This document shows, piece after piece, positions 38,673 to 51,078 of a stretch of 64,000 nucleotides of DNA (its first letter is position 1; each line of letters begins with the position of its first letter). Location: the NCBI GenBank assembly GCA_030267905.1, contig BRXX01000501.1, positions 1 through 64,000 of the forward strand, read 5' to 3'. This stretch comes from Triparma verrucosa. Its lineage: Eukaryota > Sar > Bolidophyceae > Parmales > Triparmaceae. A model generated the notes under the pieces. The model was given only the letters and a program-made list of their open reading frames with translations. It was not told where the DNA came from and did no database searches. A program made the position numbers and the translations under genes.

Positions 38673-39417
38673 GGTTGCTGCGGGAGCTGGGGGGGGAGGG
38701 GGGAGGGGGAGGGGGGGGTGTTAGATTTTGAGGGCGTCGTTGGCGTTCGGAAGGAGAACAAGAGGAAGCAGGAGTCGATTGATTATTGCAAGAGAAATAC
38801 GGCAGGAGGTTGTCATGTCAAGTTGAAAATGGGTGTGGATGTTTAGGCGGGGAGGAGGGAAGTTTGCGTGGGAACTTTGGTTCGAATTTTTAGCAGCAGG
38901 GGGGGTGATTGGACAGATTTGAGAGTCGTCACGTTTAAGGTGATGTTCTCTTACAAAAGCGAAATTCCAGAAAAGTGCGAAATGGCCCTGAGAGAGTTTC
39001 ATCAAGGGTGGTTTCAAAATAGAGCTTTCCAATTACCAAAGCTTCTTAAGTAGCCAGCAAAAATCGTCGTCCTATCGACCCTCAATATATCTAGTGGGAA
39101 GGCCTCAACCGAAGTACAGATTTGATATCGGTGCAGTCCATACCTTCTCACATAATCGACAAGGGGTGGCAAGGGGGGGCAAAACAGCTCACTTTATAAA
39201 CTTTCTGGAGGGTTTCGTAACGTTTTTGATACAGTCTGTCTCAATATTTTAGCTAATATTGGGCAAGGTAAATAATTGTCGGGTATGCGTAAGAAATGAA
39301 TGTTTAAACTCACACCAACCCTAAGCGGATGTTACTGCACTCCCCCCTCCCCAGCTGTTCCTCTTCCCAACTAAACATTACTTATTCTTCTTCTCTATTT
39401 GATCCTTCCTACATCAG
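38673..39417. other. Intergenic region / unresolved 5' exon zone
   Basis: About 745 bases contain a G-rich run (38686-38720), AT-rich sequence and a strong pyrimidine tract plus acceptor ending at 39417. The first exon(s) of the LamG receptor, with its signal peptide, should be here, but I could not identify them with confidence. Confidence 0.45.
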
Positions 39418-42400
39418 TCCATCCGTTCGCCCGCGAATCGAGTTATGTGTCCTTCACGAGATCTACGGACCGTATTGCTTTGCCCATTTCTCCCTCGGGA
39501 AGGTCACCAAAATTGCCAGAGGGCTCCTTCACTATATCGTACTGGATAAGGTACACAGGCACATACAATAATGACGTCCCAGCAGCAGTAGGCTCAATCG
39601 CCGAAGGGGCCGGCGCAATCGACCTATACCCTACATTTGGGGCAGATTCCTGCGCCATGTATGCTAACCTGTGGCACACCGGATTCTCTGGCTCAATGGA
39701 AGGGGACTACTGTGACGATTGGACCTCGTGGACTTTCACGACTTGGACTTACGCATCCGAGGCTGACGAGCTCAAACTCTACATTAATGGTCAACTTTCT
39801 GGGCAGGCGACTCACAACACGGCTGAAGATAGGGGAACTGGGAATTTCACTGCCCTTAATACAGACTTTATCTACGTCGGATCTGGATACAACGTCATGC
39901 ACGGTGGAATGGACAGCTTTGCTGTTTATGACTATACAATGACCGAGGCTCAAGTTATTTCCGATTTCGAAGCCAACAAGGTTTTCAACAGAGACGAAGC
40001 TAATGCAAATCTAGTTCTCTTCTACGGATTCGATACACCAGGAGATATCGGCAAGGACGAATTTTCCGGGACCTATGATGCCTTAGTCGGCCACAACAAT
40101 GATGCTACAGAACCCGTTTGCGAAATCGAAGCGAAGACTTGTTACAACAGTGCCATGATGACGTCTCCCATTGCGGTTCCCTATGAAGCCGCCAGCTCCA
40201 GAATCAATCATGCTCCTACGCTCGTTGGTGCTACGTCGCCAGATTTCTCTAAAGTATGTGCGAGAGGCTCGTCGGTGGAAATATTTATGGTGAAATATGG
40301 CCACGATCCTGATGGAGACGATACGGAGGTGAGAAAAATCAGATGAGCAACAGTGTTGTTGCTCCACGTTTCTAACTCACCGTGCCGTAGATTTGGATCA
40401 CTACTCTCCCTCTCCATGGGACCCTTTCAGAACGACGTGCGTGGAGTAACCGTAAACTTAAAAAAGACATCACGGCGGATATGTTGCCTTACCAGATGGA
40501 CTTTGGCGTTTCATCCTTGGAATATGCTCACATCGAGAGCAGTGTAACCCCTGTTGCCTCCGATTTGTTCACCTTCCATTTTAGTGACGCCTCCCTATCC
40601 TCAACCACTGGTAACTTTCATATTGAGCTTATTGGGCGTGGCGCAATCCCTACTATTGCCGCCAATTCCACAAACAACACATTCACGGTCCGAGATAAAC
40701 AGAATGCATCTTTCGCGGTCGACTTTGGAAGTAGAACCGGACATTTGCCTGTACTAATAAAAAAACTTCCGAGCAACGGTACCTTATATGCACTAGAGGG
40801 TGACCAGCGGTACTCGCCTCTTACAGTTCATTTCTCCCAGCACCCGTATGTTGGCGAAATGATCTCTGAGTATGCCAGCAAAATTGTCAACGTATCCTCA
40901 TATTGGCATGACGCCACCGGCTCTTGGGGTCCGCAAAAAATACTGGGCGCCTCAGACTGCGATGTTGCCTACAGAGACTGTTCAAACGCGTGGTGTCCAG
41001 CGTTAATGACCGGAGAAAGCCTGGACGGGGTCGCAATGAACACTTATACAAATGACAAGGGTGAGGTAGTAACCTTGGAGTTCACTCGTCCCAATTGGAA
41101 TGCCGCCGAATCAATGCTAGAAAACGGTTACAATGAATATATTGAAGTTTCGTTTGAGACCCCGATGTACGTCACTCAGGTAGAGGTCGGAGAACCTAGA
41201 GGTTGCGGCTCAATCACTAAAATCCTACTTAAGGAACATGGTGGGACTGGCGTAGCCAATGGCTTCTTCACTCCTGTCGACACAAGATGTGATCCCACGT
41301 CAAAAATCTTGAACAAGATGCGGATCTTCGAGCCACATCCTGTCTGTCATTCCCCATTTCTCACAGATAGAATCCAGCTCCAACTCGATACAACGTCCGT
41401 CACAGATTGGAATGAATTTGATTATGTAAGAATTTCAGGTTACACCGAACCGCCAATCGGTGTGCTCCTCGTGGACACAGAGAAGGACCATCAAGTCAAG
41501 TTTCTTTATGTCCCTGACCCTGACTTCGAAGGGACTGATTCGATCGTCTTGTCAGCAACCGACTGTGGTTACGAGCACTCACGAGAAACAGCGAAGCTTG
41601 AGCTTAATTTTGATGTTTTAATGGACGAAATCGTGTGCCCTGAGGGCATGTAAGAGAAGGACAGAAAATGCATCATGTGTCCTGCTGGAACTTATTCGGA
41701 TAAGAAGGTGGTAAGTTCCTGCATAGAGTGCCAGAAGAATACATTCAACAGCAAGGTTGGAACCTCTTCAGCCATGTCGTGTTTGCTTTGTCCCGAAGGA
41801 TCTGGGTCGGAAGCCCCTGGAGCCGTTGACTGTGTTTGTCTTCCCGGGTTTTTTGAAGATCGCAATAGGTGCTCTCCCTGTGGAGAGGGGATGTATAAAG
41901 AGACGCTGGGAAATTCAGGGTGTACCAAGTGCAGCTCTGAAGTTTCCGGTAGCGTTCAAACACGTGGATTAAACTCTACGTCAAAGGACGATTGCATATG
42001 CAACGCGGGATTTTTCTTGCAAGATGATCACTGTAAACCCTGTCCCGAGGGGTCGACATGCATGGAAGCAGGAATTAGGATCGACACGCTAATTATTGAG
42101 CCCGGATTTTGGAGAAGTGATAGGAACTCTTCAAATCTGGTTGAATGTATCAACGATGCGCGCACCCATGCGCGCGATGTTAAAAAATCCAATGTAACAT
42201 GGGACGCCAATTTCCAGTGTAGCGAAGGTTACGGCGGACCTGCCTGTAACAATTGCCTAGACGATTACTCCAAGGACGTTTTGGGCGCTTGCCATTCTTG
42301 CACTGACGGTGGGTTTAAGATTTCATCTGAGTCAATCGTTTTCTTTGTCATCGTCATAGTCTTAAGCTGTAGCGCCTACTTTTATGGCAAGATAAGGATG

Positions 42401-44544
42401 CAAAGTAAGACAGATCGTGTGACTGCGTTCAGGAGGAGAATAATGACGCAGAAAAGTGGCTTTGTAGAGGGATCGTCATTACACAATGGCGTAGACCACG
42501 ACCACTGGTTTATGAGGGCACGAACGAAAGCTAAGATCATTCTATCTTTCCTTCAGATATTGACGGAATTTGAGTCCGTTCTTCAGGTAAGCAGCGAGCA
42601 CAGTACATTACTTAATTTGTTAGCCCGCCTAACATATTTTCGCCTCAGATCCGTTTCCCGGACATGTTTGGAGATTGGACGACGTGGATGTCGTCGATGG
42701 CGAACCTTGATATGTTACGACTCGTCAGTGCGACTTGCATAGTGGATACGAATTTTTTCTCGACCCTCCTGGCGCAGACAATATTTCCCATTCTTTTCTC
42801 GCTTCTGATTTTTGCTTTGCCGTACTTTCTTTCCGTGGCCAGAAAAAGTAATAACGCTGGGGAGCAGACTGAAGAGCAGCAGCTTACGGAAAAGGAAAAG
42901 TGGAAAAAGCAAAAAGACGTTGCCGTCTCTGCGTTTCTACTATTGACTTACATGGTCTGCTCTAGCATTTCGGTGACCATATTTGACACCTTCAATTGTG
43001 TCCAATTCAGTGATGATCCTACAACGTACCTTTTACGAGATAACACGTAAGAATCCATCAATCTAAATTTTTTAAATCGCTTAAACTCTAACCTTCTCCG
43101 CTCAAATAGCATCGTTTGCGGTAGTGATATTCATTCTTTCTTTAAGAAGTACGCAATGGTAATGATTTTTGTCTACCCCATAGGCATCCCCGTCCTCTAC
43201 TTAGTGCTTCTTTTGAAGCACAGAAAGTTGATCATCGAGCCATACCGTGACTACAATCCAAGGATCCAAAAAAGTTCTTTCTTGTGGGCCACTTACAAAC
43301 CGAACATCTGGTGGTTCGAGATCTTCGATTGTGTAAGAAGGCTTAGTCTCTCGGGCTTCCTCGTAATTTTCAGCCAGGGCAGTGCCAGCCAAATCGTTAT
43401 TGCGATGCTCCTCTGCATTTTGTCGCTGTTTCTCTTCATCCATATGCGGCCCTTTGAAAGGAATTCAGACAACAATCTTTCCATTTTAACGCAGATCAGT
43501 CTCTATTTCACCCTCTTTGGAGCTCTCTTGGAGAGAGTTGGAGTGACGACGAGCGAAATCTACGATGATACTACTTTTGCCGTATTGCTCATAGCCGTCA
43601 ACTTACTGGGCCCCTGCCTCCTCGTATATTCATTGCTTCACGCGCTTATAAGCGAGCTAATAGAGAGCATGGTCGGGGAGAAGCACGAACACAACGGCGA
43701 CTTGCGAGGCATGGATGAAGACAAATGTAGAACGAGAGAAGGGTTTGTCAGTCACTTTCTCGCAGTCGCAAGTAGTAGCGAAGCTGAGGGAGGTTGGATG
43801 AATTTTCTTAACAGAAAGACGAAGTGGAAACAGTTCTTGGACTACTCGGGGGCTGTTGTAGAAACCAGATGCAGTAAGGGAATCGGTGCCATGGATGATA
43901 TGAGGACGACCTTCAGCGTAAAGTGCAACGTTGATATTGTCAAAAAATATTTATGGAACGAAAAAAGGCAACTTAGGCACGGAGATGCGGTGAGCTTTAG
44001 CGTCGGAAGCGATAAACATAACCGCAAAGCCTCTGATGTTGAGAGGACGAGTTTCTACCTCGCCAAGACTACCGTCGGATTCCTCAGCGCTAGAGACATG
44101 ATCATGCAGGCTTTCATGGGGGAGGTTGACGGAGCATGGTACATCGCTCGCAGATCTTTCGAAGACGAGCAAATTCACTCGAAGAAAAATTCTTCTGTGG
44201 AAGGAAGGGTCAGGGCTACCGTCAAGTACGAGGGGTACATTCTGTATCCCGAATCTCAGTACGAAACAAGGGTGGTTTTCCTGCAGAATATTGACCCTGG
44301 TGGCGTACTAAAGGGGACGTTCAGAAAGAGGGTGATGCCCAAATACGTCAGAAACACAGTCGACGAACTCCTGAATTTTGCCGAGGAGCACACGGCGAAC
44401 GCCAAGTTTGAAGGGTTTGGCAGAAAAAATGTTGGAGGGGGTGACGGGGAAGAAGATGGAGACGAGACCTTTGAGGTCGAGATGTCATCATTTACCGGTA
44501 CTGTCGTTACTGGTGCCGGGAATCCATTGAGGTTGGGGGTGTAA
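39418..44544 (+). CDS. LamG-GCC2/TNFR-like-multi-TM-START receptor, with in-frame stop
   Basis: Exons 39418-40328, 40391-42586, 42649-43046 and 43110-44544 join in phase; the 5' end is missing. Order: a LamG/concanavalin-like domain (SFTISYWIRYTG, LKLYINGQLSG), cadherin-like beta repeats with a discoidin-like segment, GCC2/GCC3-type Cys-rich repeats (CPAGTYS, CPEGSGSEAPG, CGEGMYKETLG), six or more membrane helices, and a cytosolic START-like domain (FLQNIDPGGVLKG). This suits a surface receptor with a lipid-sensing tail. In exon 2 a TAA (41651-41653) stands between two halves of one continuous frame, right before the Cys-rich repeats. Either the gene is freshly disabled, the stop is a sequence error, or two shorter proteins are made. 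Confidence 0.78.
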
Positions 44545-44935
44545 GAGTAAAGGGGGGGAGGGCGAGTATTTTCCAACGGCACGTGATAGCACAGGGGTTA
44601 TCCATCGTGGCGTTGTTGGGAGTGGGTAGGGGGTAAATTTGAAATACCGAAGAATGATATACGCAGGGAGAACAGGTACCCTGAGAAGAAAATCCTGACG
44701 GGCTCAGGGCCGCAACACGAAAAACTAAGATTAAAAACTAAGATAAAAAACATTTGAAAATCGAAACGAAATAACTACGATCTCGTATTCACAACCCTCT
44801 GCACGACTCCTTCCGCTCCACTTGCAACTTCAAAGACTTCGTCCATCTCTTCACATCTGTAAAGTCTTTCATCCCCCTAAAATCCGCCATCAGTCAATCG
44901 TTATCACCGTGTTAGAAACCCCTCTAAACATCCCC
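44545..44935. other. Intergenic, convergent genes
   Basis: 390 bases separate the receptor (plus) and an unrecognised minus-strand gene. No coding potential or structured RNA is apparent. Here the sequence becomes noticeably more AT-rich, and it stays so to about 50 kb. Confidence 0.5.
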
Positions 44936-47297
44936 CTAATCTCTCCCCCCTCTCTTCCTCACCTCCACTCTCTCAACCTTCTTAACGATCAATCTCCTCC
45001 CCCTCCCTCCCCCCTCCTTCGTAACCTTAACCTTCAACCCTAAACTCTTCAACCACATCTTAACAGGCCTAACAATCGTCTCAACCACCCCCCCTTCACT
45101 CAACCTAACCACATGCTTCCCCTCCTCCAAAAACGCAATCGAACCGTTACACCTCGGTAGAGATATCCACTCCGCCTCCTCCTTCCCCTTATACTCAACA
45201 ACGTAATATTCCTCCGTTACATTTAAATCCTCTTCAGGTCCTTTCCAACTAATTATTTCATTCTTAAGATCATAATAAACCGCTGCCTTAGCAGGTCCTA
45301 ACTTAACCCTATTACTAGTGTTTATACGTTGATCGATGAAGTCGGTTGTGAGAGGTGAACCTAGTGCGGAGGCTTTGGCTGTTAGAAGCATTGAGGTTAG
45401 GGAAGTTGTGTTGGAGGAAGATGACATTTTAGACCAGATTGTATAATCGTTTAAGCCGGATAACGTTGAGGGGGAGGTTAAGGGAGTAGGATCGTTGAGG
45501 AGGAGGGATTTTAAATCGGAGTATATAGAAGAGGAGGAGCACATACGAATGAAGGAGATACCGGTGTCGCTTGAGAGGATGTAGTTTACGAGGGAGCGGC
45601 CGACGCTGTAGAATTCGGTGGAGCGGAGGTGGAGGAGGAGGGAGTGGAGCTCTAGAGGGGAGCCGCACCTGTCGAAAGTGGGGGAGGGGGGGGATTTTCA
45701 TATAAGCGAGAGAGGGTTAGATTTTAATAACGTAAGGACCCCCGTTTTATTATTTAGAGGTTAGATTACGTAAGACTTAGATTACGTAAGACTACCCTTT
45801 CCCCTCTCACCTTCCCTCCGCAATCCCGTCTAACAAAAGGTCAATAAGCCCAATCTTAACTCCATCCCAATTAATTATAGGTATAGAACTCGCAACTTCC
45901 CTCAACATAAGACACGGGCTCGCCATTGCCTTAACAACGTACCGATTGAAAACCCTCTCCTCCCCCTCCGGTAAACTCGCCAATATAGCTAAAGCTCTAA
46001 TCCTCTCAATCTCTGTACACGTTACAATTATTTTACATAACATTCTTATAGCGACTCGCATCCTTTCACCCTCTGAACACACGCATTCACTCAAGACGAG
46101 TAACACCCCGTTTACGCCTGACCTACATTCTTCGATAAGGTATTTATGCAAATATCCTTGTAAACCATATTCTAAACATCTTAGTTCACCCGTTTCAACT
46201 GTGACTTTATGAAGGAAATAACCTTCTAAGAAACAATCGAAGTAACGGATACGGAGAGGATCGAGAGGTTTCATTTCTAAATAATCGTGACGGCGGGAAT
46301 ACCAGGAGGGAAGGTAGAGGGAGCTCAGAGGGGAGTAGGTTAAGAAGGTCTGTTCGCACATTTCTATAACGATCGAAACGAGAGGAAAACGCGGAGGAGA
46401 GAAAACGTAACGCGTAAGCAGGGAGTTAGAATACGTTCGCGTCTAACGAACGATGTTGAGATGTTGAGATCGTTGATATTATAATGCTCGTGTTGTCGTT
46501 TCAACCCCTTAAAAACATGTCTAACGAGGTTAGCACGTGCTCGTTCAAAACACACGCGCGGAACAACGTTTAATATTATTCGAATAATTTATATTCTATA
46601 ATCGTCGTTAGACGTAGACGTAGACCTAATCTATAATCTATAATCTCGTTAGACGGTTACTTACCTTCTAGAACGTTCTCCTCTCTCTCACGTTCCTTAG
46701 AACCTTTAAGATTAAAGTATACAACGTAATTAATCTGTGTATGTTCTAGTAATATGTTTACGTATTCGGAACAGTCGACTCCTTTTTGTTAACGTTAGAA
46801 TTCGTTTTCTAATCGTCTTATAGATATTTAATATAATTTGTAAATCTCTTACCTCTTGAATCAAGAATATATATTATATACCATAAACCTTCAAAACTAG
46901 GATAACTATTAAACAATAAATCCCAATACTCTTTACTCCCACCAACCTCCACTTCCATAAAATTCAAACAGGTTGAGTGGAGTTGTAGAGTTAATTTTTT
47001 AATTAAATTTTTTATTTTTGGACGGGATATTGGAGATGGTGAAGGTAAAAAATATGTTAACGTTAAACGTAAATGAAGTGTTATAAGAGTATACAAAGTT
47101 TTTAGATAAGGTGGGAGGTTAGGGGGGAAGGTTAATGTCGTGTAGTTTAAAGGATGAGGGGGGTTGAGTGTTAAAATTGAGGGGGGAGGAGGTTTGGTAG
47201 GAGGGATAGAATGTGACGGGGCGAGACAGGAGAAGAAAAGCATCGGGGAGAGGGGGGAGGGCGAAGGGGAAGGGGGACGGACGGATTGGGGAGGCAA
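44936..47297 (-). CDS. Unrecognised multi-exon protein
   Basis: Four exons fit by splice signals and phase: 47297-46853, a 39-base micro-exon 46703-46665, 46363-45811 and 45668-44936, about 590 residues in total. The 5' end is not fixed; an internal ATG near 47240 may be the true start, or more exons may lie upstream. Composition is helical with many Leu and Ile in the middle (RALAILASLPEGEERVFNRY), perhaps a HEAT/ARM-type fold. The last exon has a beta-rich part (EEYYVVEYKGKEEAEW), reminiscent of a fibronectin-III strand, and a basic tail. No family recognised. Codons favour A/T endings, unlike most genes in the window. Confidence 0.55.
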
Positions 47298-47456
47298 GAG
47301 AGGAGCGGAGGGGGGGGGGACAAAGTTTAAAGGGATGGAGGAGACGAGGATTGGAATTTCCTAAGGCGAGTGTAGGGCGAGTGGGGGGGAGCGAAAAGTA
47401 TTTTTTAAGTTAGAGGATGAGAAGAAGTGTGGAATATAGATGTGATGAAGGTGTTG

Positions 47457-48092
47457 TTAGAAAAATGTAAACATTCGTGGTCCTTGCTCGCTGCCCTGCT
47501 TTTCCCCCTCTGTATCGGCATTCTGTGGCGTGGAATGCGGCGGCTGGGCCTTGTTAACAGCCTTGCGCCACAAGAGCTGCGTTGCTTCGGATATTGTAGC
47601 AATATTGTAGCAGGCGCTGACTTCTTGCAGCTTCTGCTGTTAACGCTGTTAACACTGCCTTGGTTTTGGGCGTGTGTCGTAGAATTGTGATGCTGTTTTA
47701 GGATGTAATGAAGAGCTGTTTACAGAGCTGTTTATAGAGCTTATAACGCAATTATGTGATATATAATATTTAATTAGCGTTAACTATTACGAGTATTATT
47801 ATCATTGATATAATTATAATATAATATAACGTTTCGTATTGCAGTAAGAAGCACCTTTAAAAAAACTAACCTGATTCTCATATCCCATCGGCTCCTCAGC
47901 TCTTTTAATTAATTCACTGTTATAACGTCTATTCGCATCACTTATAACCTGACCATCTTCAGTTGATAGTGAAGGATATACTGCACGTGACGGTAATAGT
48001 AGACTACTGTGATTTGGTAACATTATAACACTGATTTGTTTTTCACAAAAATGAGAGCTTTTTTTTCCTAACGGTAATTCCGAAATTCTCAA
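47457..48092 (-). CDS. Possible split gene, unrecognised
   Basis: A frame open from 48092 to 47871 (LLLPSRAVYPSLSTEDGQVI ... EPMGYENQ) ends at a GTTAGT donor. An exon at 47633-47457 (KLQEVSACYNIATISEATQ ... stop) fits in phase 0, with AG before it. The second exon is Gln-rich at its end, as C-termini often are. No ATG is secure, so more 5' exons are expected. Function unknown. AT-rich codon use. Confidence 0.35.
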
Positions 48093-48245
48093 AATATAAC
48101 ATATCCTATAATCCTCTACAAATAAACGCTTCTACGTTTCTCAGCAAATATCACAAGCGTTTATAATACTCCTACCTTCCACTCAACCAATAAACATTTG
48201 TCTGAAAACGTTAAATAAACCCTAAATCAAAAACAAAAGCTAAAA

Positions 48246-49012
48246 ATGAAGGCACCAATCCTCGATCGTCAACCTTGGTTATCTCTCGAGGTAAGCTGAA
48301 CCTTTTCTTCACTATCACTAAATCAAAGAGAGAACAATACACAAAAGCGCCTCTGAGAATACTATCATCGTCGTTTGTCGATTATGATAAGATAGTAACA
48401 AACTGTTCCAAGAAAGAAGTTCAGAAAGGCTCGCCTCAACCACCAATACCGCTCACCTCGTCGCTCTTCTTGACCGCCTGCATCTTGACGAGTGCTCCGA
48501 AACAAACTCGAGCGCCTTGACGTCGTTGCACGTTCATTGCGTCGAATCGATCGTCTCGAACATTACATTCGCCTGTGTTCGATGTTCTCGGGTCTCGAGC
48601 GCGTTTCTCGCTGGACGACGGCTGCGACGCTGACATCATCGTGTCGCCTTATGAACATTCCTCTTTTAAAAACACACAACGTTAACCCATTCCAAAAACA
48701 CCCTCTCAACAGATAACTGCTTGCATCCTAATCCAATCCTTCTACCGTGGTTACCAAACTCGTTCCCTCTACCCTCTAAAACGTATCTTCAAACCTCTCC
48801 TCCTCCCGAGACCAAAAAAAACCTTTATGCTCGAAATAATAGAGAAGTTACAATGGTCCTTCACTCGTAATAAAAAGATAATACTAAATTGGGCTGAAAG
48901 AGAAGCGTCGCTTACGTCTGGTGGTGTTAAAAGAGGTGGAGAGGTTAAGGATATTAAGAACGGGAATGTTAGGACGTTAGGGAAGGACGGGATTCTTTTC
49001 GGGGATCATTAA
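48246..49012 (+). CDS. Possible split gene with an IQ motif in the last exon
   Basis: A first exon (48246-48290, MKAPILDRQPWLSLE) ends at GTAAGC. The last exon (48713-49012) follows a CAACAG acceptor and starts with ACILIQSFYRGYQTRSLY, a clear IQ calmodulin-binding motif, then runs 80 residues to TAA. A middle exon must lie about 48420-48640, where one frame gives an amphipathic helix (LERLDVVARSLRRIDRLEHY), but its borders do not match phase with the first exon, so the model is incomplete. Small calmodulin-binding protein likely. Confidence 0.45.
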
Positions 49013-49146
49013 GATTTGGGAAGGGGGTTTTTTAAGGAATGTTAGGATTGTTGGTTTTTACGTGTTTTAGGGGGGGGGGGTTTAATGTCAACGTTAAGCT
49101 TTGTTCTAAAAGTAATTGAATTAAAATAAATTGTAAAAGACCTTTT

Positions 49147-49821
49147 TTAAACGAATTTAATATCCTTAACATGTACGTTAAAATCCCCTTCCTCCCCGTC
49201 AGCGATTAAAAACCCAACGTTCTTTAACCTCATAATCCCGTCTGGTTTTCTCTGAAATTCAGATACACGACCTTCTTTAGTTAACATAAAATTCGAAAAC
49301 GGTAAAGTCATCGTTTGATATGTAGTCGAAGGTAAGATGTAACCTTGATACATTTCATTAGAAATGTAACTATCAGGGTACATGTTTATCGTAACCTTTC
49401 TGTTGTTTTTTATCGTTATTGAGAGGGAGGTATAATCGTCTAAATTTATTGAAGGCGTGAAGGGGGAAGTTGAAAGAGGAGGTGATAAGTATGAAACGAA
49501 ACCGGAGCGGGACGCAGGGGAGGAGGGGGGGAGAGAGAGGGAGGTAATGCCTGAGAGGGTTAGGGAGGGGGAGGGGGAGGGGGAGGAGTTTAGGGTGATG
49601 GAACCGGTTGAGGAACCTCCTATTTTTGAGTCGGTGGTTACGGTCCAGGGGTCGGGGAGGGTTGAGGTCAATGAAAGGAGACAGAGGGGAGGAGGGGATG
49701 ATGATAAGGTTGAATCGAGGTCTATTCCGAAGAAGGAACGGTATGATTGGTGGTATGCAATGGAATGGGACGTTGGAGAGCGAACGGTTGAAGGACGCGA
49801 CAAGACGCGACGGAGGAACAT
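49147..49821 (-). CDS. NDUFAF1: Complex I assembly factor CIA30/NDUFAF1-like
   Basis: A single exon encodes 224 residues. It begins with an Arg/Ser-rich mitochondrial presequence (MFLRRVLSRPSTVRS). The CIA30 fold is shown by WTVTTDSKIGGSSTGSI, then a Ser-rich loop, DDYTSLSITIKNNRKVTI, LPFSNFMLTKEGR and the last strand VGFLIADGEEGDFNVHVKDI. CIA30 proteins help assemble the membrane arm of respiratory complex I. Some related members act on photosynthetic complexes, but the presequence points to mitochondria. Serine-Pro runs make it locally low in complexity. Confidence 0.85.
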   Translation of the reverse strand: MFLRRVLSRPSTVRSPTSHSIAYHQSYRSFFGIDLDSTLSSSPPPLCLLSLTSTLPDPWTVTTDSKIGGSSTGSITLNSSPSPSPSLTLSGITSLSLPPSSPASRSGFVSYLSPPLSTSPFTPSINLDDYTSLSITIKNNRKVTINMYPDSYISNEMYQGYILPSTTYQTMTLPFSNFMLTKEGRVSEFQRKPDGIMRLKNVGFLIADGEEGDFNVHVKDIKFV

Positions 49822-50233
49822 TTGTCTTGCTAAAATACTCTAAAGATGATACGACAGAGTTCCCTCTTTCTAGCTTCTAAATAGTCTATCTGAGCAACAC
49901 TCTGGCGCACAAATTATGTTAGGATAAGTATATATAAATATTTACTAGCCGCAGTTTATATGTATTCCGTGTGGGCGACGCGTCAGTGTCTAATCAACTT
50001 TCGAAGGTTGCCAGAATTTAAGATTTCCAAAAATAAATTAAGGAGTGCTCCTTCAAAGTCCGCTCTAAGAGTTTCGTTCGGCTTCCACCCGCCAAATTTA
50101 CCCTACAAAATCCTCGTGAATAGTTTGAAATAAGGCAGCGATCGCTCCACAATCCTTAATCCTTAAATCGTTCCGTCCCCTCCATCCCTAATTCCGCCCC
50201 CTTCCTTCCCAAAATCCAAAAAGGTTAAAAGAA
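49822..50233. promoter_or_regulatory. Divergent intergenic region
   Basis: 412 bases lie between NDUFAF1 (minus) and the DUF2470 gene (plus). AT-rich in the first half, C-rich just before the plus-strand ATG. Nothing else is seen. Confidence 0.4.
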
Positions 50234-50830
50234 ATGTCCTCCCCCCCCCCCTCCTCCTCCTTCTCCTCCTCCTCCGCCCGCATCTGCAAACACATGAACG
50301 AAGACCACCCTTCCTCCGTCCTCTCCTTCGCCCTCCACTACTGTAAGATCCCCACAGCGACCCACGCGACCGTCATCGACGTCACTGAGGAAGGCTTCGT
50401 TTTGAGTATAGAAGGTATCGAGGAACCGAAGTTAGCGAAGTTCCCGGAGAATATTGAAGGGGTTAAAGACGTTAGGAGAATGGCGGTAATGATGCACGAG
50501 GAGGTGAGTTGTTTGTGTGTGTGTGTTGTTCGGGTCCGCGTCGGCATTCTAAACGAGATCCTTTTTCTCCCCCTTCAAACAAACATTACGTTTTAATAAT
50601 TATTCCTAACGGGTCCTCCCTGTATGACAAATTCTCACATCCTCTCCCCCTTCCCCTCTTACATCCTAAAGTCGTTCTCCTCCCTCGGCCTAATCCACCG
50701 TCTCCGGCACGGTTACTACAGTTCTAAATACTTGAAATATAAAAAATACGTAATGAGCGTAGCAGCCGTTACGGTAGGTTTGGGGGGGATTACAGCGGTT
50801 GCGCTTTTTAGGAGGAAGAGGATTAAGTGA
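50234..50830 (+). CDS. DUF2470 domain membrane protein
   Basis: Exons 50234-50503 and 50672-50830 join in phase 0 to 142 residues. After a Ser-rich start, ICKHMNEDHPSSVLSFALHY is the DUF2470 signature known from HugZ-type heme-degrading and chloroplast proteins, where the domain binds or senses heme. A C-terminal helix (VAAVTVGLGGITAVALF) followed by RRKRIK looks like a tail anchor. Plants have DUF2470 proteins in plastids that affect tetrapyrrole synthesis. A role here is inferred only. Confidence 0.75.
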
Positions 50831-51078
50831 ATTTAAGGGGAGGGGATTGGGGGGATAAAGGCGAAAAGGGAGAACGAAAGCTAATAATTTTTTGAATATA
50901 AAGAGGATGGAGAAATAGATTTCAATTTTTTTTTGAACAAAGACTACCTCTTACGAAACAAAACAAAACACAAACCAGAAATAAAAACACTAACATATAG
51001 TTTTGTCGTCAAACGTTTTTATTTTCCATTATTTTTCTTCTTCCCCCTCAAACACCTCAGAAAGGCCTCAAGAGAGAA
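50831..51078. other. Intergenic, convergent genes
   Basis: 248 AT-rich bases lie between two 3' ends. Poly-T/poly-A runs are probably 3' UTR. Nothing else is seen. Confidence 0.4.

Noticed and set aside
8457..41653. Stop-codon reassignment (TAA/TAG as Gln)
   Set aside because: Two genes have in-frame TAG or TAA, but many others end properly at TAA, TAG or TGA with full family length, so the standard code holds.
41650..41665. 15-base intron GTAAGAGAAGGACAG removing the TAA in the receptor
   Set aside because: Splice-like borders and a frame-preserving length, but all other introns here are over 50 bases; a 15-base intron is not credible without RNA data.
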